From: Pantoea sp. A4
Lineage (GTDB): Bacteria > Pseudomonadota > Gammaproteobacteria > Enterobacterales > Enterobacteriaceae
Length of the DNA: 64,000 nucleotides
Reading direction: 5' to 3'
NCBI RefSeq assembly: GCF_000295955.2
Contig: NZ_ALXE01000068.1
Coordinates: 57,304-121,303, forward strand
The notes below the pieces were generated by a model, which had not been told where the DNA came from, made no database searches, and was given only the letters and a program-made list of their open reading frames with translations. Position 1 is the first letter of the stretch. The number at the start of each line of letters is the position of its first letter. A program made the position numbers and the translations under genes. This document shows positions 17,291-25,743 of the stretch, one piece after another.

Positions 17291-17821
17291 ATGGACGTAC
17301 AAAGCGCCCTGTATCACATACACAACAACTTCAAAACTTTCGACCAGGACAAAAGCGGCTGGCTCGATATGAAAGAGCTCAGCAATATTGCCAATGGCAC
17401 CGGCGGCACTTACAGCCAGCAAAAAGATCGCGAGGCGGCACAAACACTGCTCAATAATCCCGAATATTTTGCGAAAGCGGATAAAACCCACTGGTGGCAA
17501 AGCCGCGATGGCCAGGCCACTCAACAGAGCCTGTACGAAGTGGCTAAAAAGACGCCTTCAGGCATAGGCGCGCTGGATTTTAGCCAAACCAGGCCGGGTT
17601 GCGAGATGGCAGCCATGCCTGGCTGGGGCATTGGTAATGGTAATGGTTTCAGCGGCGGTAACGGCTTTGGTAACGGTAATGGTTTTGGTAGCGATAATAG
17701 CTTCGGCGGCAATAATCAGTCAGGCCTGCTCTCCCAGATGGGCAAGATGATGAGCACAATGATGGAGAGCATGATGTCGATGTTTAAAAACCTGATGAGC
17801 TTCAGTCCGTTTCGCTTTTAA
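17291..17821 (+). CDS. Unrecognised EF-hand protein with Gly/Asn-rich repeats and Met-rich tail
   Basis: A 176-residue protein of unknown function. Residues 18-29 (DQDKSGWLDMKE) form a canonical EF-hand loop: D1, D3, S5, G6, L8, D9 and E12 are all correct, so calcium binding is plausible. Residues 110-142 are built of G, N, F and S repeats (GNGNGF, GGNGFGNGNGF). The last 35 residues are amphipathic and methionine-rich (MGKMMSTMMESMMSMFKNLM). There is no signal peptide. AAGGAG sits 6 bases before the ATG, so translation is well supported. The low-complexity, cysteine-poor, heat-stable character resembles harpin-type secreted proteins, but no homology can be claimed from reading alone. Confidence 0.75.
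   Translation: MDVQSALYHIHNNFKTFDQDKSGWLDMKELSNIANGTGGTYSQQKDREAAQTLLNNPEYFAKADKTHWWQSRDGQATQQSLYEVAKKTPSGIGALDFSQTRPGCEMAAMPGWGIGNGNGFSGGNGFGNGNGFGSDNSFGGNNQSGLLSQMGKMMSTMMESMMSMFKNLMSFSPFRF
17627..17718 (+). repeat. Imperfect GGTAAYGGYTTY repeats inside the EF-hand gene
   Basis: The codons for the G/N/F/S-rich region are imperfect copies of a GGTAATGGTTT-like unit (at least five copies). Such in-frame repeats can change length between strains. Confidence 0.6.
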
Positions 17822-17827
17822 CCTTCC

Positions 17828-17847
17828 AGGGTAGCTACGGCTACCCT
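17828..17847 (+). terminator. Hairpin after the EF-hand gene
   Basis: Perfect 8-bp stem AGGGTAGC / GCTACCCT with a TACG loop, 7 bases after the stop. There is only a weak T-rich tail. Confidence 0.55.
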
Positions 17848-17935
17848 CCTTACCCCGTAACACGTTACCAGTCGATTTTCTGTGATGTTGCGCGTAGGCT
17901 AGTCGTTATCAATTGCTTACACGCCCTCTCAACTT

Positions 17936-18853
17936 ATGATTATCCGTCCGCAACAGCACTGGTTCCGTCGGCTGCTTGGCTGGCATGGTTCAGTACTGCC
18001 GCACATTCTGTTTCGCCTTGGGCTTAATCTGGCAATGTCGGTGATCGCAATTCTGACCTACCAGTGGTATCAGGGTTTTGGCTTCCGCCTGACCATTGCG
18101 CCTTTTAGCCTGCTTGGTGTTTCGATTGCTATCTTTCTTGGCTTTCGCAATAACGCCAGCTATGCGCGTTTTATTGAAGCCCGCTTACTCTGGGGGTCGT
18201 TGGTGATCACCCACCGCTCGCTGTTACGCCAGATCAAGAGCATTCTGCCGCAACAGGAACAGGCTGCACGTGAGTTTGCGGCGCTGCAAATGGCTTTCAG
18301 CTGGAGTCTGAAACATCAGTTACGTGAGACCAGTGGCCGGGAAGATCTGCTGAGATTAGTACCAGAACGCTGGCGCAATGAGGTGATGAACAGCCCGCTG
18401 CCCACCAACCGGCTGCTGCTGTGTATGGGAACCTGGCTGGGCGAACTGCGCAGCAAAGGCGCAATCAGCGATATTTTATGGCAAAGCGTGGACGCCAATC
18501 TAAATCAGCTTTCCGCAATCATGACCGGCTGTGAGCGTATTGCCGGTACACCGATTCCGTTTGCCTATACGCTGATTTTGCATCGCACCGTTTACCTGTT
18601 CTGTAGCCTGCTGCCGTTTGCGCTGGCCGCCGACCTGCATTTTATGACACCGCTGGTCTCGGTATTTATTTCCTATACTTTTCTGTCGCTGGAGTCACTG
18701 GCGGCTGAGCTGGAAGCGCCGTTTGGTGAAGAACCTAACCACCTGCCGCTCAACGCGATGTGTGTCACCATTGAACGCAACTTGCGGGATATGAACGACG
18801 ATCTGCCGCTGCCCGCCCCCGCTCTGCCCGACAGCAACTTCGTGCTGAATTAA
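17936..18853 (+). CDS. yneE: Bestrophin-like channel (YneE family)
   Basis: A 305-residue membrane protein matching E. coli YneE in length and in sequence type (IIRPQQHWFRRLLGWHGSVLP start, GFRNNASYARFIEARLLWG, LESLAAELEAPFGEEPNHLPL). Bacterial bestrophins such as the Klebsiella homologue form pentameric cation-selective channels. Four membrane segments are expected. No good ribosome binding site is seen before the ATG, suggesting weak or leaderless-type initiation. The gene converges on the esterase gene with a 5-bp gap. Confidence 0.83.
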   Translation: MIIRPQQHWFRRLLGWHGSVLPHILFRLGLNLAMSVIAILTYQWYQGFGFRLTIAPFSLLGVSIAIFLGFRNNASYARFIEARLLWGSLVITHRSLLRQIKSILPQQEQAAREFAALQMAFSWSLKHQLRETSGREDLLRLVPERWRNEVMNSPLPTNRLLLCMGTWLGELRSKGAISDILWQSVDANLNQLSAIMTGCERIAGTPIPFAYTLILHRTVYLFCSLLPFALAADLHFMTPLVSVFISYTFLSLESLAAELEAPFGEEPNHLPLNAMCVTIERNLRDMNDDLPLPAPALPDSNFVLN

Positions 18854-18858
18854 GTGGG

Positions 18859-19755
18859 CTAACCCAGATTATCCAGCCAGCGCACATAGGCCTGATCCCA
18901 CAGTGCCGCTGGCGTCCCCGCTTTACCCAGTCCAAACCCATGCCCACCCTGGCTAATTTGAATCAGCTCAACCGGCACGTGATTACGGCGGCAGACATCA
19001 CGCATGAGTTCAGTGTTATAGGGGTTAGAGGTATGGTCATCTTCAGCCTGTGCGAGAAAGGTCGGCGGATAGTGGCCAGTGACATAATTTTGCACGGACC
19101 AACGGGCTTCATCACTGGCCGTCGCGTCTTTACCCACCAGGATCAGGTGGGTTGAAGTGTGCTGATACGGTGCCTCGAGAGTAATCACCGGGTAAATTAA
19201 ACCGGCGCTGTCCACCGTCGGCGTAATATCATCGAGTGCATCCTGGCGTGGATAAGAGGAAAAATCCGGGCGACCAGCGGCCATTCCCAGCAAATGCCCA
19301 CCTGCAGAAAACCCCAGCACATGAACTTTTCGCTCAAAAGAGCGCACCAGCCGAATCGCGCGTTGGGCGTCCTGGAGCGGAGCCAGGTGCCCCGCTTGCC
19401 ACTGCTCATGAGGTAAACGGTAGCTCAGCACATAGGCGGTATAGCCATTGGCATTGAGCCAGCTTGCCACCGGCCAGGCTTCACGCCCCATGCCAATTTG
19501 ACGGTAGCCACCGCCTGCGGCGATCAATACGGCTTCACCATTCGGGTGCTCAGGTCGGAAACGTTGAATTGAGGGGCTGACGATATTGGTCCACGAGCCG
19601 TTACGGCTGATTTTGATCGGACCAGACGGGCCTCCCCCTCCGGGCGGATCATCTGGCCAGAGGGGAATAATGTCATCCCGGGCAAATAGCTTGCCCGCTG
19701 TCATCGAAAACAGCACGACTCCAGAGCCGAGTAAAAAGTGACGACGCGTAATCAT
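18859..19755 (-). CDS. Exported alpha/beta-hydrolase (carbohydrate esterase/BD-FAE-like) with Tat-type signal
   Basis: A 298-residue alpha/beta-hydrolase. It begins MITRRHFLLGSGVVLF, a twin-arginine-type signal. The mature part has an oxyanion segment (AAGGGYRQIG), the nucleophile elbow GFSAGG, and a terminal histidine in SQGGHGFGLG with an aspartate in AEDDHTSNP. This is the pattern of acetyl-xylan esterase-like hydrolases, so the likely role is deacylation of a sugar or glycan in the periplasm. The ATG chosen follows an in-frame TTG six codons upstream that lacks support. Confidence 0.78.
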   Translation of the reverse strand: MITRRHFLLGSGVVLFSMTAGKLFARDDIIPLWPDDPPGGGGPSGPIKISRNGSWTNIVSPSIQRFRPEHPNGEAVLIAAGGGYRQIGMGREAWPVASWLNANGYTAYVLSYRLPHEQWQAGHLAPLQDAQRAIRLVRSFERKVHVLGFSAGGHLLGMAAGRPDFSSYPRQDALDDITPTVDSAGLIYPVITLEAPYQHTSTHLILVGKDATASDEARWSVQNYVTGHYPPTFLAQAEDDHTSNPYNTELMRDVCRRNHVPVELIQISQGGHGFGLGKAGTPAALWDQAYVRWLDNLG

Positions 19756-19921
19756 AGAACCTGCATTTATCAATCAAAAGGTCATGCCAGCCTTTTAATG
19801 GCTGGGTCTTATTGTCATGCAGGTCCTGTGCCAGACGGCGCAGATTATGTGCGCAATTGTCAGGCGAAATCCAGCGTATTTATGTGACAGTTTGCAGAAA
19901 TTTTACTCAGCCTGCGTGGCG

Positions 19922-20260
19922 TTAATCTTCCTGCTGAAACTGTGTCATAACCGACTGGGTACATTGCTGTTCGTTGACGCGCAGCTTACTGCGCTCTGCG
20001 TCATCCAGCTGTAACCAGGCAGCCGCAACTTCGCTGGCTTTTTCTTCATCAAAAACAGGTTGTTGCAGTGCTGAAGATGACTGACTGCCTGCAATTCCAC
20101 TTTTGATTTTCGCCACATAGCTCTCTGCGGTTTGCGTGGTTTTTTCGCTGTGCACAATGTGACACAGCTGGCTGGCGTATACGCTCTCTTCGCCGTCGTC
20201 AGCTGCCCAAGCCCCTGCTGAAAGCAGCATACCCGACACGATCACTACGCTAAATTTCAT
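19922..20260 (-). CDS. Small periplasmic protein of unknown function
   Basis: A 112-residue protein with a clear Sec signal peptide (MKFSVVIVSGMLLSAGAWAAD, cleavage after AWA). The mature chain has two cysteines (C33 and C100) that could form one disulfide, and is otherwise polar and helical. GGAG lies upstream of the ATG (AGGAGAACAAA). I do not recognise the family. It is co-directional with the downstream esterase (166-bp gap) and with the upstream antiporter, whose stop lies 38 bp before it; a joint transcript with the antiporter is possible. Confidence 0.7.
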   Translation of the reverse strand: MKFSVVIVSGMLLSAGAWAADDGEESVYASQLCHIVHSEKTTQTAESYVAKIKSGIAGSQSSSALQQPVFDEEKASEVAAAWLQLDDAERSKLRVNEQQCTQSVMTQFQQED

Positions 20261-20298
20261 TTTGTTCTCCTGTTGTGCAGAAATGTACGGAGCCTATT

Positions 20299-21636
20299 TT
20301 AAATCTGATTGCGTTGGCGTGCAGCACGCCAGTTAAGGAGTGGCGTAACCGTCACACCATGCACCACAATGCTGCAAACTACCAACGTCAGGGCCATATC
20401 GATTACCACCTGCGCCTGGTTTCCCACCATGCCGTGCACCCACGCCCAGGCAATGTAGTTGATACTGCCAATGCCGCGAATCCCCAACCACCCAATCAAC
20501 AGCCGTTGGTCCAGAGGAATGCCGCACCCCAGGGTCGTTAGCCACACCGCCAGCGGGCGCACGATGGCAAATAACAACAGACCCAACAGAATGCCGGTGA
20601 CGTTCCAGTGCTGCGCCAGCGTCACGCCAAGCACCACCATCATCGCGGCAGCCAGCAGGCGTTCAATGGTGTCACCAAACGACAGAGCATCGCCGACCAC
20701 CAGACCCACGGATTTCACCATGCCGCTGCCGCCGTGTTCTAAACGCTGGTTGGGATTCACCAACGTTTCCGCAGGCATCACTCGCTGCTCTTCAGGCAGA
20801 TCTTGCGGCGGATAACGCCGCACCACCTGCAACTCAGCCCGTCGTAACCCGACGCCAGCGGCGAAAGTGGCGAGGAAACCGGAAGCATCCAGCGACTGTG
20901 CAATCGCATAGCTCAGGGCGATCAGCGCCAGGGCGAGAAAATCATTCGGCGCAGTATCCTCATGTGCGCTGCGCAGATGCGTGGCTAACAGGCCAATCAA
21001 CCGGCCTAAGGCATAGCCCAGGAGGAGGCCGCCGCCAATCGCCCAAAGGACATCGACGCCAAACCAACTGCCCACCGCAGCCAGGTTGGTATTGTCATAA
21101 TTGAGCAGCAATACTGCCAGCATGAGCAGCGGTAGCGCAGAGCCGTCGTTCATGCCTGCTTCGCTGGAGAGGGCAACGCGCAGCGCATCGTCATCGCGAG
21201 CATCATTCACGGAAATCAGGCTGGCTAACACCGGATCGGTCGGGGCGACAATCGCGCCAAACGCCAGACACAACGGCCAGGAGAATCCGGTTAGCCAATG
21301 CATCAACAGCGCCATCCCGGCTACCGTTAGCAGCATCGCAGGGAAGGCTAACCTCAACCCTATGCGCCAACTGTGCGCGCGCAGCGGCAGGCGTAGCTTA
21401 AGGCCCGTGATAAATAACGAGGCCGCCATCGTGATTTCGGTGATGTGCAGTGCCAGAGTGGCATGGGAGATAATATCGAGGTGCAGCAGGTCAAGCATCC
21501 ACGGGCCACAGAGGATACCGGCCAGCAGATAGAGTCCAAATGACGTCACTGGTCCACGGTGAATCCACCCTGAAGCCAGTGACATTAAGAGCAGTAAAGC
21601 GCCAGTTGCTGCAGTCCAGGCCAGAAAGTCCATCAT
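20299..21636 (-). CDS. CPA1-family Na+(K+)/H+ antiporter
   Basis: A protein of about 445 residues with 11-13 membrane segments. The CPA1 core is visible: GAIVAPTDPVLASLI (the transport-site TDP motif) at about 142-156, SSEAGMNDGSALP (the conserved ND pair) and SGFLATFAAGVGLRRAE. Members exchange cytoplasmic cations for protons in the inner membrane. Start assigned to the first of two adjacent ATGs (MMDFLAWT), after a GGGA; the longer frame adds 13 unsupported codons. Confidence 0.82.
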   Translation of the reverse strand: MMDFLAWTAATGALLLLMSLASGWIHRGPVTSFGLYLLAGILCGPWMLDLLHLDIISHATLALHITEITMAASLFITGLKLRLPLRAHSWRIGLRLAFPAMLLTVAGMALLMHWLTGFSWPLCLAFGAIVAPTDPVLASLISVNDARDDDALRVALSSEAGMNDGSALPLLMLAVLLLNYDNTNLAAVGSWFGVDVLWAIGGGLLLGYALGRLIGLLATHLRSAHEDTAPNDFLALALIALSYAIAQSLDASGFLATFAAGVGLRRAELQVVRRYPPQDLPEEQRVMPAETLVNPNQRLEHGGSGMVKSVGLVVGDALSFGDTIERLLAAAMMVVLGVTLAQHWNVTGILLGLLLFAIVRPLAVWLTTLGCGIPLDQRLLIGWLGIRGIGSINYIAWAWVHGMVGNQAQVVIDMALTLVVCSIVVHGVTVTPLLNWRAARQRNQI

Positions 21637-21697
21637 ATTCCCACAATCGCTGAAGATGATGTTTAAGCCTGGCACAGGATTGCGTTTCTATCGGCGA

Positions 21698-22906
21698 TCA
21701 GTTTTTCAGGTGGCTGCTGCACAGGCGGACAATCAAACTTGCCGCACCCGCTACCGTGGCCAGCGTCACTACGCCAGTCCAGCCGAAGTGGGCCAACGCT
21801 GCGCTGCCCAGCGCCGCACCTGCCGCCATACCAATAAAGACCACCGTGAACAGCAGTGCATTCAGGCGGCTGCGTGCTTCCGGTGCAAGGCTGTACACCA
21901 GGCTCTGGTGAGCAACCAGCGAGGTCTGAACACCGAGGTCAAAGCCGATGGTGCTGAGGATAATCAGCCCCAGCTGCGCGGGCAGTGGCAACAGCGGCAG
22001 CAGGAACATCAGTCCAAACGACACCGTCACCAGGCCCGCGCCAACCTGCGTCACTCGTGCTGGGCCAATACGGTCAGCAAAGCTACCTGCCAGCGGTGCA
22101 GCCAGTGCACCCGCTGCACCTGCCAGACCAAATGCCCCTGCTACGGCGCTATCCAGATGGAAGCGTTCGCTTAGCATCAGCGCCAGCGTTGACCAGAAGG
22201 CGCTGAACGCTACGGAGAGCAAGCCTTGCGCCAGTGCCGCACGGCGCAGCGTCTGGTGGTGCTGCCACAGGTGAGCCAGAGAGAGCAGCAAGCGCGGATA
22301 GCTGACATTAGTGCCCGGTTGGAAGCGTGGCAGCGCACGCCACAGCGCAATACTGATCATCAGCACCATCGCTGCTGCAAGGTAGTACATGCTGCGCCAG
22401 CCAAAATATTCGGCCATGAAACCGCTGACTACGCGGGAAAGCAAGATACCCACCAGCAGCCCGGTCATGACGGTTCCTACCGTTTTGCCCCGGCTACGCT
22501 CCGGTGCGAGGGCAGCAGAAGCGGGCACGATATCCTGTGCTACCGTGGCGGTCAGCCCGGTCACAAAGCTGGCAATTAACATCGCATTCAGACCGCCAGA
22601 GAAACCACACAGCAGCAAGGCGGCAACCAGCAGCAAGCCTTTGATCAGGATGATCTGACGGCGATCGTGGCGATCGCCCAGCGGGGCAAGTAACAGAATC
22701 CCGAGTGCATAACCTGCCTGGGTCAGCATCGGTATCATACCGACGCCACCAATGCTGGCGTGGAACTGCTTGCTGATGATATCCAGCATCGGCTGGCTGT
22801 AATAAATAGAGGCGACGGAGACACCCGCGCCAGCGGCCAGGGTGAACACCAGCGGGCCAGGTAATTTTTCTGTCGATGCAGCAGATATGCTGTTAATCGC
22901 GGACAT
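21698..22906 (-). CDS. MFS transporter (DHA1-type exporter), divergent from a LysR gene
   Basis: A 402-residue, 12-segment MFS protein. YYSQPMLDIISKQFH and APLGDRHDRRQIILIKG (motif A) place it in the drug:H+ antiporter-like group with YnfM-type relatives. GGAG lies 9 bases before the ATG. It is divergent from a LysR gene across 95 bp that contain repeated TATACGTG sequences, the probable binding sites. The substrate is unknown. Confidence 0.8.
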   Translation of the reverse strand: MSAINSISAASTEKLPGPLVFTLAAGAGVSVASIYYSQPMLDIISKQFHASIGGVGMIPMLTQAGYALGILLLAPLGDRHDRRQIILIKGLLLVAALLLCGFSGGLNAMLIASFVTGLTATVAQDIVPASAALAPERSRGKTVGTVMTGLLVGILLSRVVSGFMAEYFGWRSMYYLAAAMVLMISIALWRALPRFQPGTNVSYPRLLLSLAHLWQHHQTLRRAALAQGLLSVAFSAFWSTLALMLSERFHLDSAVAGAFGLAGAAGALAAPLAGSFADRIGPARVTQVGAGLVTVSFGLMFLLPLLPLPAQLGLIILSTIGFDLGVQTSLVAHQSLVYSLAPEARSRLNALLFTVVFIGMAAGAALGSAALAHFGWTGVVTLATVAGAASLIVRLCSSHLKN

Positions 22907-22954
22907 GGTTGTTATCTCCAGGGGGTCAATGCGGCTATTAAACCCTGTTCGAGC

Positions 22955-23003
22955 TATACGTGGTAGAGTGATAAAAAGCAAAACGGATATACGTGAAACG
23001 TAT
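22955..23003. promoter_or_regulatory. Repeated TATACGTG operator in the MFS/LysR divergent region
   Basis: TATACGTG occurs at 22955-22962 and again at 22988-22995, 33 bp apart (about three helical turns). The second copy is part of a perfect inverted repeat ATACGT-GAA-ACGTAT (22989-23003) that runs into the LysR start codon, suggesting autorepression. Confidence 0.5.
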
Positions 23004-23940
23004 GAGCAAAACCACAGCCACCTCTGATCGCATCGAACTGATGCAGACCTTTATCCGCATCGTAGAGAGCGGCAGCCTGTCTGCGGCTGCGGCACAGTTG
23101 GAAACCACGCAGCCGACCATTAGTCGCCGCCTGCAGACGCTGGAACAGCGCCTTGGCCTGAAGCTCATCCTGCGTACCACCCACGCGCTAAAGCTGACCG
23201 ATGATGGTGAGCGCTGCTATGCGCAGGCCCGGCAGCTGCTAGCCACCTGGCACGCGCTGGAAGATGAACTGACCGGTGCCAGTGACGACCCGATTGGCAC
23301 ACTGCGCGTCAGGGCGCCGCATGCTTTTGGTCAGGACCAGATGATTGCGCCGCTGCTGTCATGGATGGAGCGCTATCCACGCCTGAATGTGGAGTGGATG
23401 CTGAACGATCGCACCCCGGATTTTATCGCAGAAAATATCGACTGTGCGATTCAGGTCGGTACGCCAACGGATACCTCGCTGGTCACCATTTTGCTGGCCG
23501 AAGTCCCGCGCATTGTGGTCGCCGCACCCGCTTTACTGGCGCGCTATCCATCCATGAATAACATCCAGCACATCTCCGACCTGCCGTGGCTGGCACTGAC
23601 CAGTTTTTACACCAAAGAGATCGCCTTGCAGCGGCAAACTGACGGGGAAACGCTGAATATCGCCATCGCTCCACGTCTCAGCAGCGATAGCCTGTATGCC
23701 GTGCGTCGGGCAGCACTGGCGGGAATGGGTGCGGCGGTGATGCCCGCCTGGGTGGTGCAGGAAGATATTGCGCAGGGTGCTCTGGTGCAGCTGGTGCCCG
23801 AATGGCAGGCTCCCCCGCTGCCCGTGTGGCTGACCTATCCCTGGGCCAGCTACTATCCGGCGCGGCTGCGGCACTTCTTCGCGATGGTGCGTGAAGAGAT
23901 GCCGCAGTTAGCTGGCGCGCGTCCGGCCAGCCAGCGCTAA
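23002..23940 (+). CDS. LysR-family transcriptional regulator, divergent from an MFS exporter
   Basis: About 312 residues. The HTH (SGSLSAAAAQLETTQPTISRRLQTLEQRLG) is near residues 25-55, then a CrgA/AaeR-like effector domain (GTLRVRAPHAFGQDQMIAPLL). An in-frame GTG lies three codons earlier at 22993; ATG at 23002 is preferred, though neither has a strong ribosome binding site. It ends one base before the convergent yqhA stop. It probably controls the divergent exporter. Confidence 0.83.
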   Translation: MSKTTATSDRIELMQTFIRIVESGSLSAAAAQLETTQPTISRRLQTLEQRLGLKLILRTTHALKLTDDGERCYAQARQLLATWHALEDELTGASDDPIGTLRVRAPHAFGQDQMIAPLLSWMERYPRLNVEWMLNDRTPDFIAENIDCAIQVGTPTDTSLVTILLAEVPRIVVAAPALLARYPSMNNIQHISDLPWLALTSFYTKEIALQRQTDGETLNIAIAPRLSSDSLYAVRRAALAGMGAAVMPAWVVQEDIAQGALVQLVPEWQAPPLPVWLTYPWASYYPARLRHFFAMVREEMPQLAGARPASQR

Positions 23941-24441
23941 TCAGTGGCTTTTATCGTAGCGAGACATGCGGTCAAGGTAGCCCATGACAAACGCCGACAG
24001 GACAAACGTCAGGTGGATAATCACATACCACATCAGTTTGTCGTTCTCGACGCTGCGTGCTTCCATGAACACCCGCAGCAGGTGAATAGAGGAGATGGCC
24101 ACGATGGAAGCCGCCACTTTATTTTTCAGTGAGCCGGAGTCCATTTTGCCCAGCCAGCTGAGCTTCTCTTTGTGTTCATCGATATCCAGCTTCGAAACAA
24201 AGTTCTCGTAGCCAGAGAGCATCACCATCACCAACAGTCCGCCTACCAGCGTCATATCGACCAGCGACAGCAGCAGCAGGATCAGGTCATTTTCGCTGAC
24301 GCTGAAAATCTCCGGCAGCAGATGATACAACTCCTGGAAAAACTTGATGGTCAGCGCCAGCAGGCCCAAAGAGAGGCCAAGATAGACCGGGGCCAGCAGC
24401 CAGCGTGATGCATACATCAGGTTCTCGGTAAAACGTTCCAT
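23941..24441 (-). CDS. yqhA: YqhA-family inner membrane protein (UPF0114)
   Basis: A 166-residue protein highly similar to E. coli YqhA by recall (MERF.EN.MYASRWLLAPVY, SLVDMTLVGGLLVMVM, GYENFVS, ASIVAISSIHLLRVFM, LTFVLSAFVMGYLDR). Three to four membrane helices are visible. The function is unknown. The start at the MERF methionine matches the family and has GAGGTG 9 bases upstream; an ATG eight codons earlier is the alternative. Its stop abuts the convergent LysR stop. Confidence 0.87.
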   Translation of the reverse strand: MERFTENLMYASRWLLAPVYLGLSLGLLALTIKFFQELYHLLPEIFSVSENDLILLLLSLVDMTLVGGLLVMVMLSGYENFVSKLDIDEHKEKLSWLGKMDSGSLKNKVAASIVAISSIHLLRVFMEARSVENDKLMWYVIIHLTFVLSAFVMGYLDRMSRYDKSH

Positions 24442-24545
24442 AACTTCCCACACCTCATCAGACATTTTCCGCAGTATACCGGATGTTGTGTGAATTTATT
24501 TCAGTAGCAAGAAAAGTCTTGGCCGGGAGAAAACTGTGCGCCAGC

Positions 24546-24581
24546 GCAGATAAGCAAAGCGATTTCATGCAGATAAGCAAA
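24546..24581. repeat. 13-bp direct repeat upstream of the sugar-binding protein
   Basis: GCAGATAAGCAAA occurs at 24546-24558 and 24569-24581 with a 23-bp period, about 140 bp before the binding-protein start. It may be a tandem regulator site. The rest of the 281-bp gap (24442-24722) shows no gene. Confidence 0.5.
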
Positions 24582-24722
24582 CAGGTTGTGAGCTTGTTAG
24601 CAAAGCCGCTATCTCGCCGTTGTGCAATTTTTAGCTGCCCCGTACGCTCTAAATGGTTTCAATGATCCATTTAAAATCAAAATGGAAATTAAATTCCAAA
24701 CATCAGTACCGGGGAGCTTGCG

Positions 24723-25640
24723 ATGAAGAGATCTGCATTAGTATTGCTGTGCCTGCTGGGAATGTCTGCTCCGGCGCTGGCAGAGAAAATTGGCGTGTCA
24801 ATGGCCTACTTCAACCAGAACTTTTTGACCATCATCCGTCAATCGATGGAGAAAGAGGCTAAAGCACAGGGCGTTGAGGCACAGTTCGAAGATGCCAACG
24901 GCGATTCCGGTAAACAGACCGATCAGGTGCAAAATTTTATCAATAACGGCGTCGACGCGATTATTGTCGATCCGGTCGACTCAGCCAGCACCCCCGTGCT
25001 GACTAAAATGGCGCAGCAGGCCAAAATTCCGCTGGTGTATGTGAACCGTGCACCGGGCGATAAAACCTTGCCTGCGGGCGTGGTGTTTGTCGGGTCTGAC
25101 GAGCGCGAATCCGGTACGTTGCAGATGGAAGCGCTGGCAAAAATGGCGGGCTACAAAGGCAACGTCGCGATCATGATTGGTAACCTGTCAGATTCCGGTG
25201 CGAAACAGCGCACCAAAGACGTTGAAGACGTGGTGAAAAAATACCCGAACATGAAAGTGGTCCTGAAAGAGACCGCTAACTATGCCCGTGACGAAGGGAT
25301 GAACCTGATGCTGAAATGGCTCACCAACGGCGAAAGCATCAATATCGTTGCGGCCAACAATGACGAAATGGCGATCGGTGCCGCCATGGCTATTCGCCAG
25401 AGCAAAGTCAAAGATCCGATTCTGGTCGGCGGCATTGATGCCACGCCCGATGGCCTGAAAGCGCTGGCAAACGGTGCTATTGCCGTCACGGTGTTCCAGG
25501 ATGCGGTCGGTCAGGGTAAAGCGGCGGTCGAAGAGGCGCGGCTGCTGGTGAAAGGCGAAAAACGCGATACTCACCGCTGGATCCCGTTTGAGCTGGTGAC
25601 CAAAGAAAATATGCAAAGCTATGTAGAACGAGCGAAGTAG
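24723..25640 (+). CDS. Periplasmic sugar-binding protein (RbsB-like, ABC importer family), orphan
   Basis: A 305-residue type I periplasmic binding protein of the ribose/inositol class. The Sec signal peptide is MKRSALVLLCLLGMSAPALA. The mature protein has paired Rossmann lobes, with NFLTIIRQSMEKEAK, VDAIIVDPVDSAS, NRAPGD and GGIDATPDGLKAL as recognisable sugar-contact and hinge segments. GGGGAG precedes the ATG. No ATPase or permease of an importer is next to it: the following gene is an export-type ABC fusion. It may serve a distant transporter or a chemoreceptor. Confidence 0.83.
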   Translation: MKRSALVLLCLLGMSAPALAEKIGVSMAYFNQNFLTIIRQSMEKEAKAQGVEAQFEDANGDSGKQTDQVQNFINNGVDAIIVDPVDSASTPVLTKMAQQAKIPLVYVNRAPGDKTLPAGVVFVGSDERESGTLQMEALAKMAGYKGNVAIMIGNLSDSGAKQRTKDVEDVVKKYPNMKVVLKETANYARDEGMNLMLKWLTNGESINIVAANNDEMAIGAAMAIRQSKVKDPILVGGIDATPDGLKALANGAIAVTVFQDAVGQGKAAVEEARLLVKGEKRDTHRWIPFELVTKENMQSYVERAK

Positions 25641-25743
25641 GAAATCTACGTTCAAGCGCGCCGATCACACGCATCGACACAAGGTTACGTCAGAAACCCG
25701 GCGAGTATTTGCTAAGCTGTTCTCTTCACCGGACGGAGAAAAA

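Noticed and set aside
17291..17821. Assigning the EF-hand protein as a harpin (HrpN/HrpW)
   Set aside because: Only composition is similar; no type III secretion genes are nearby and no diagnostic motif is visible.
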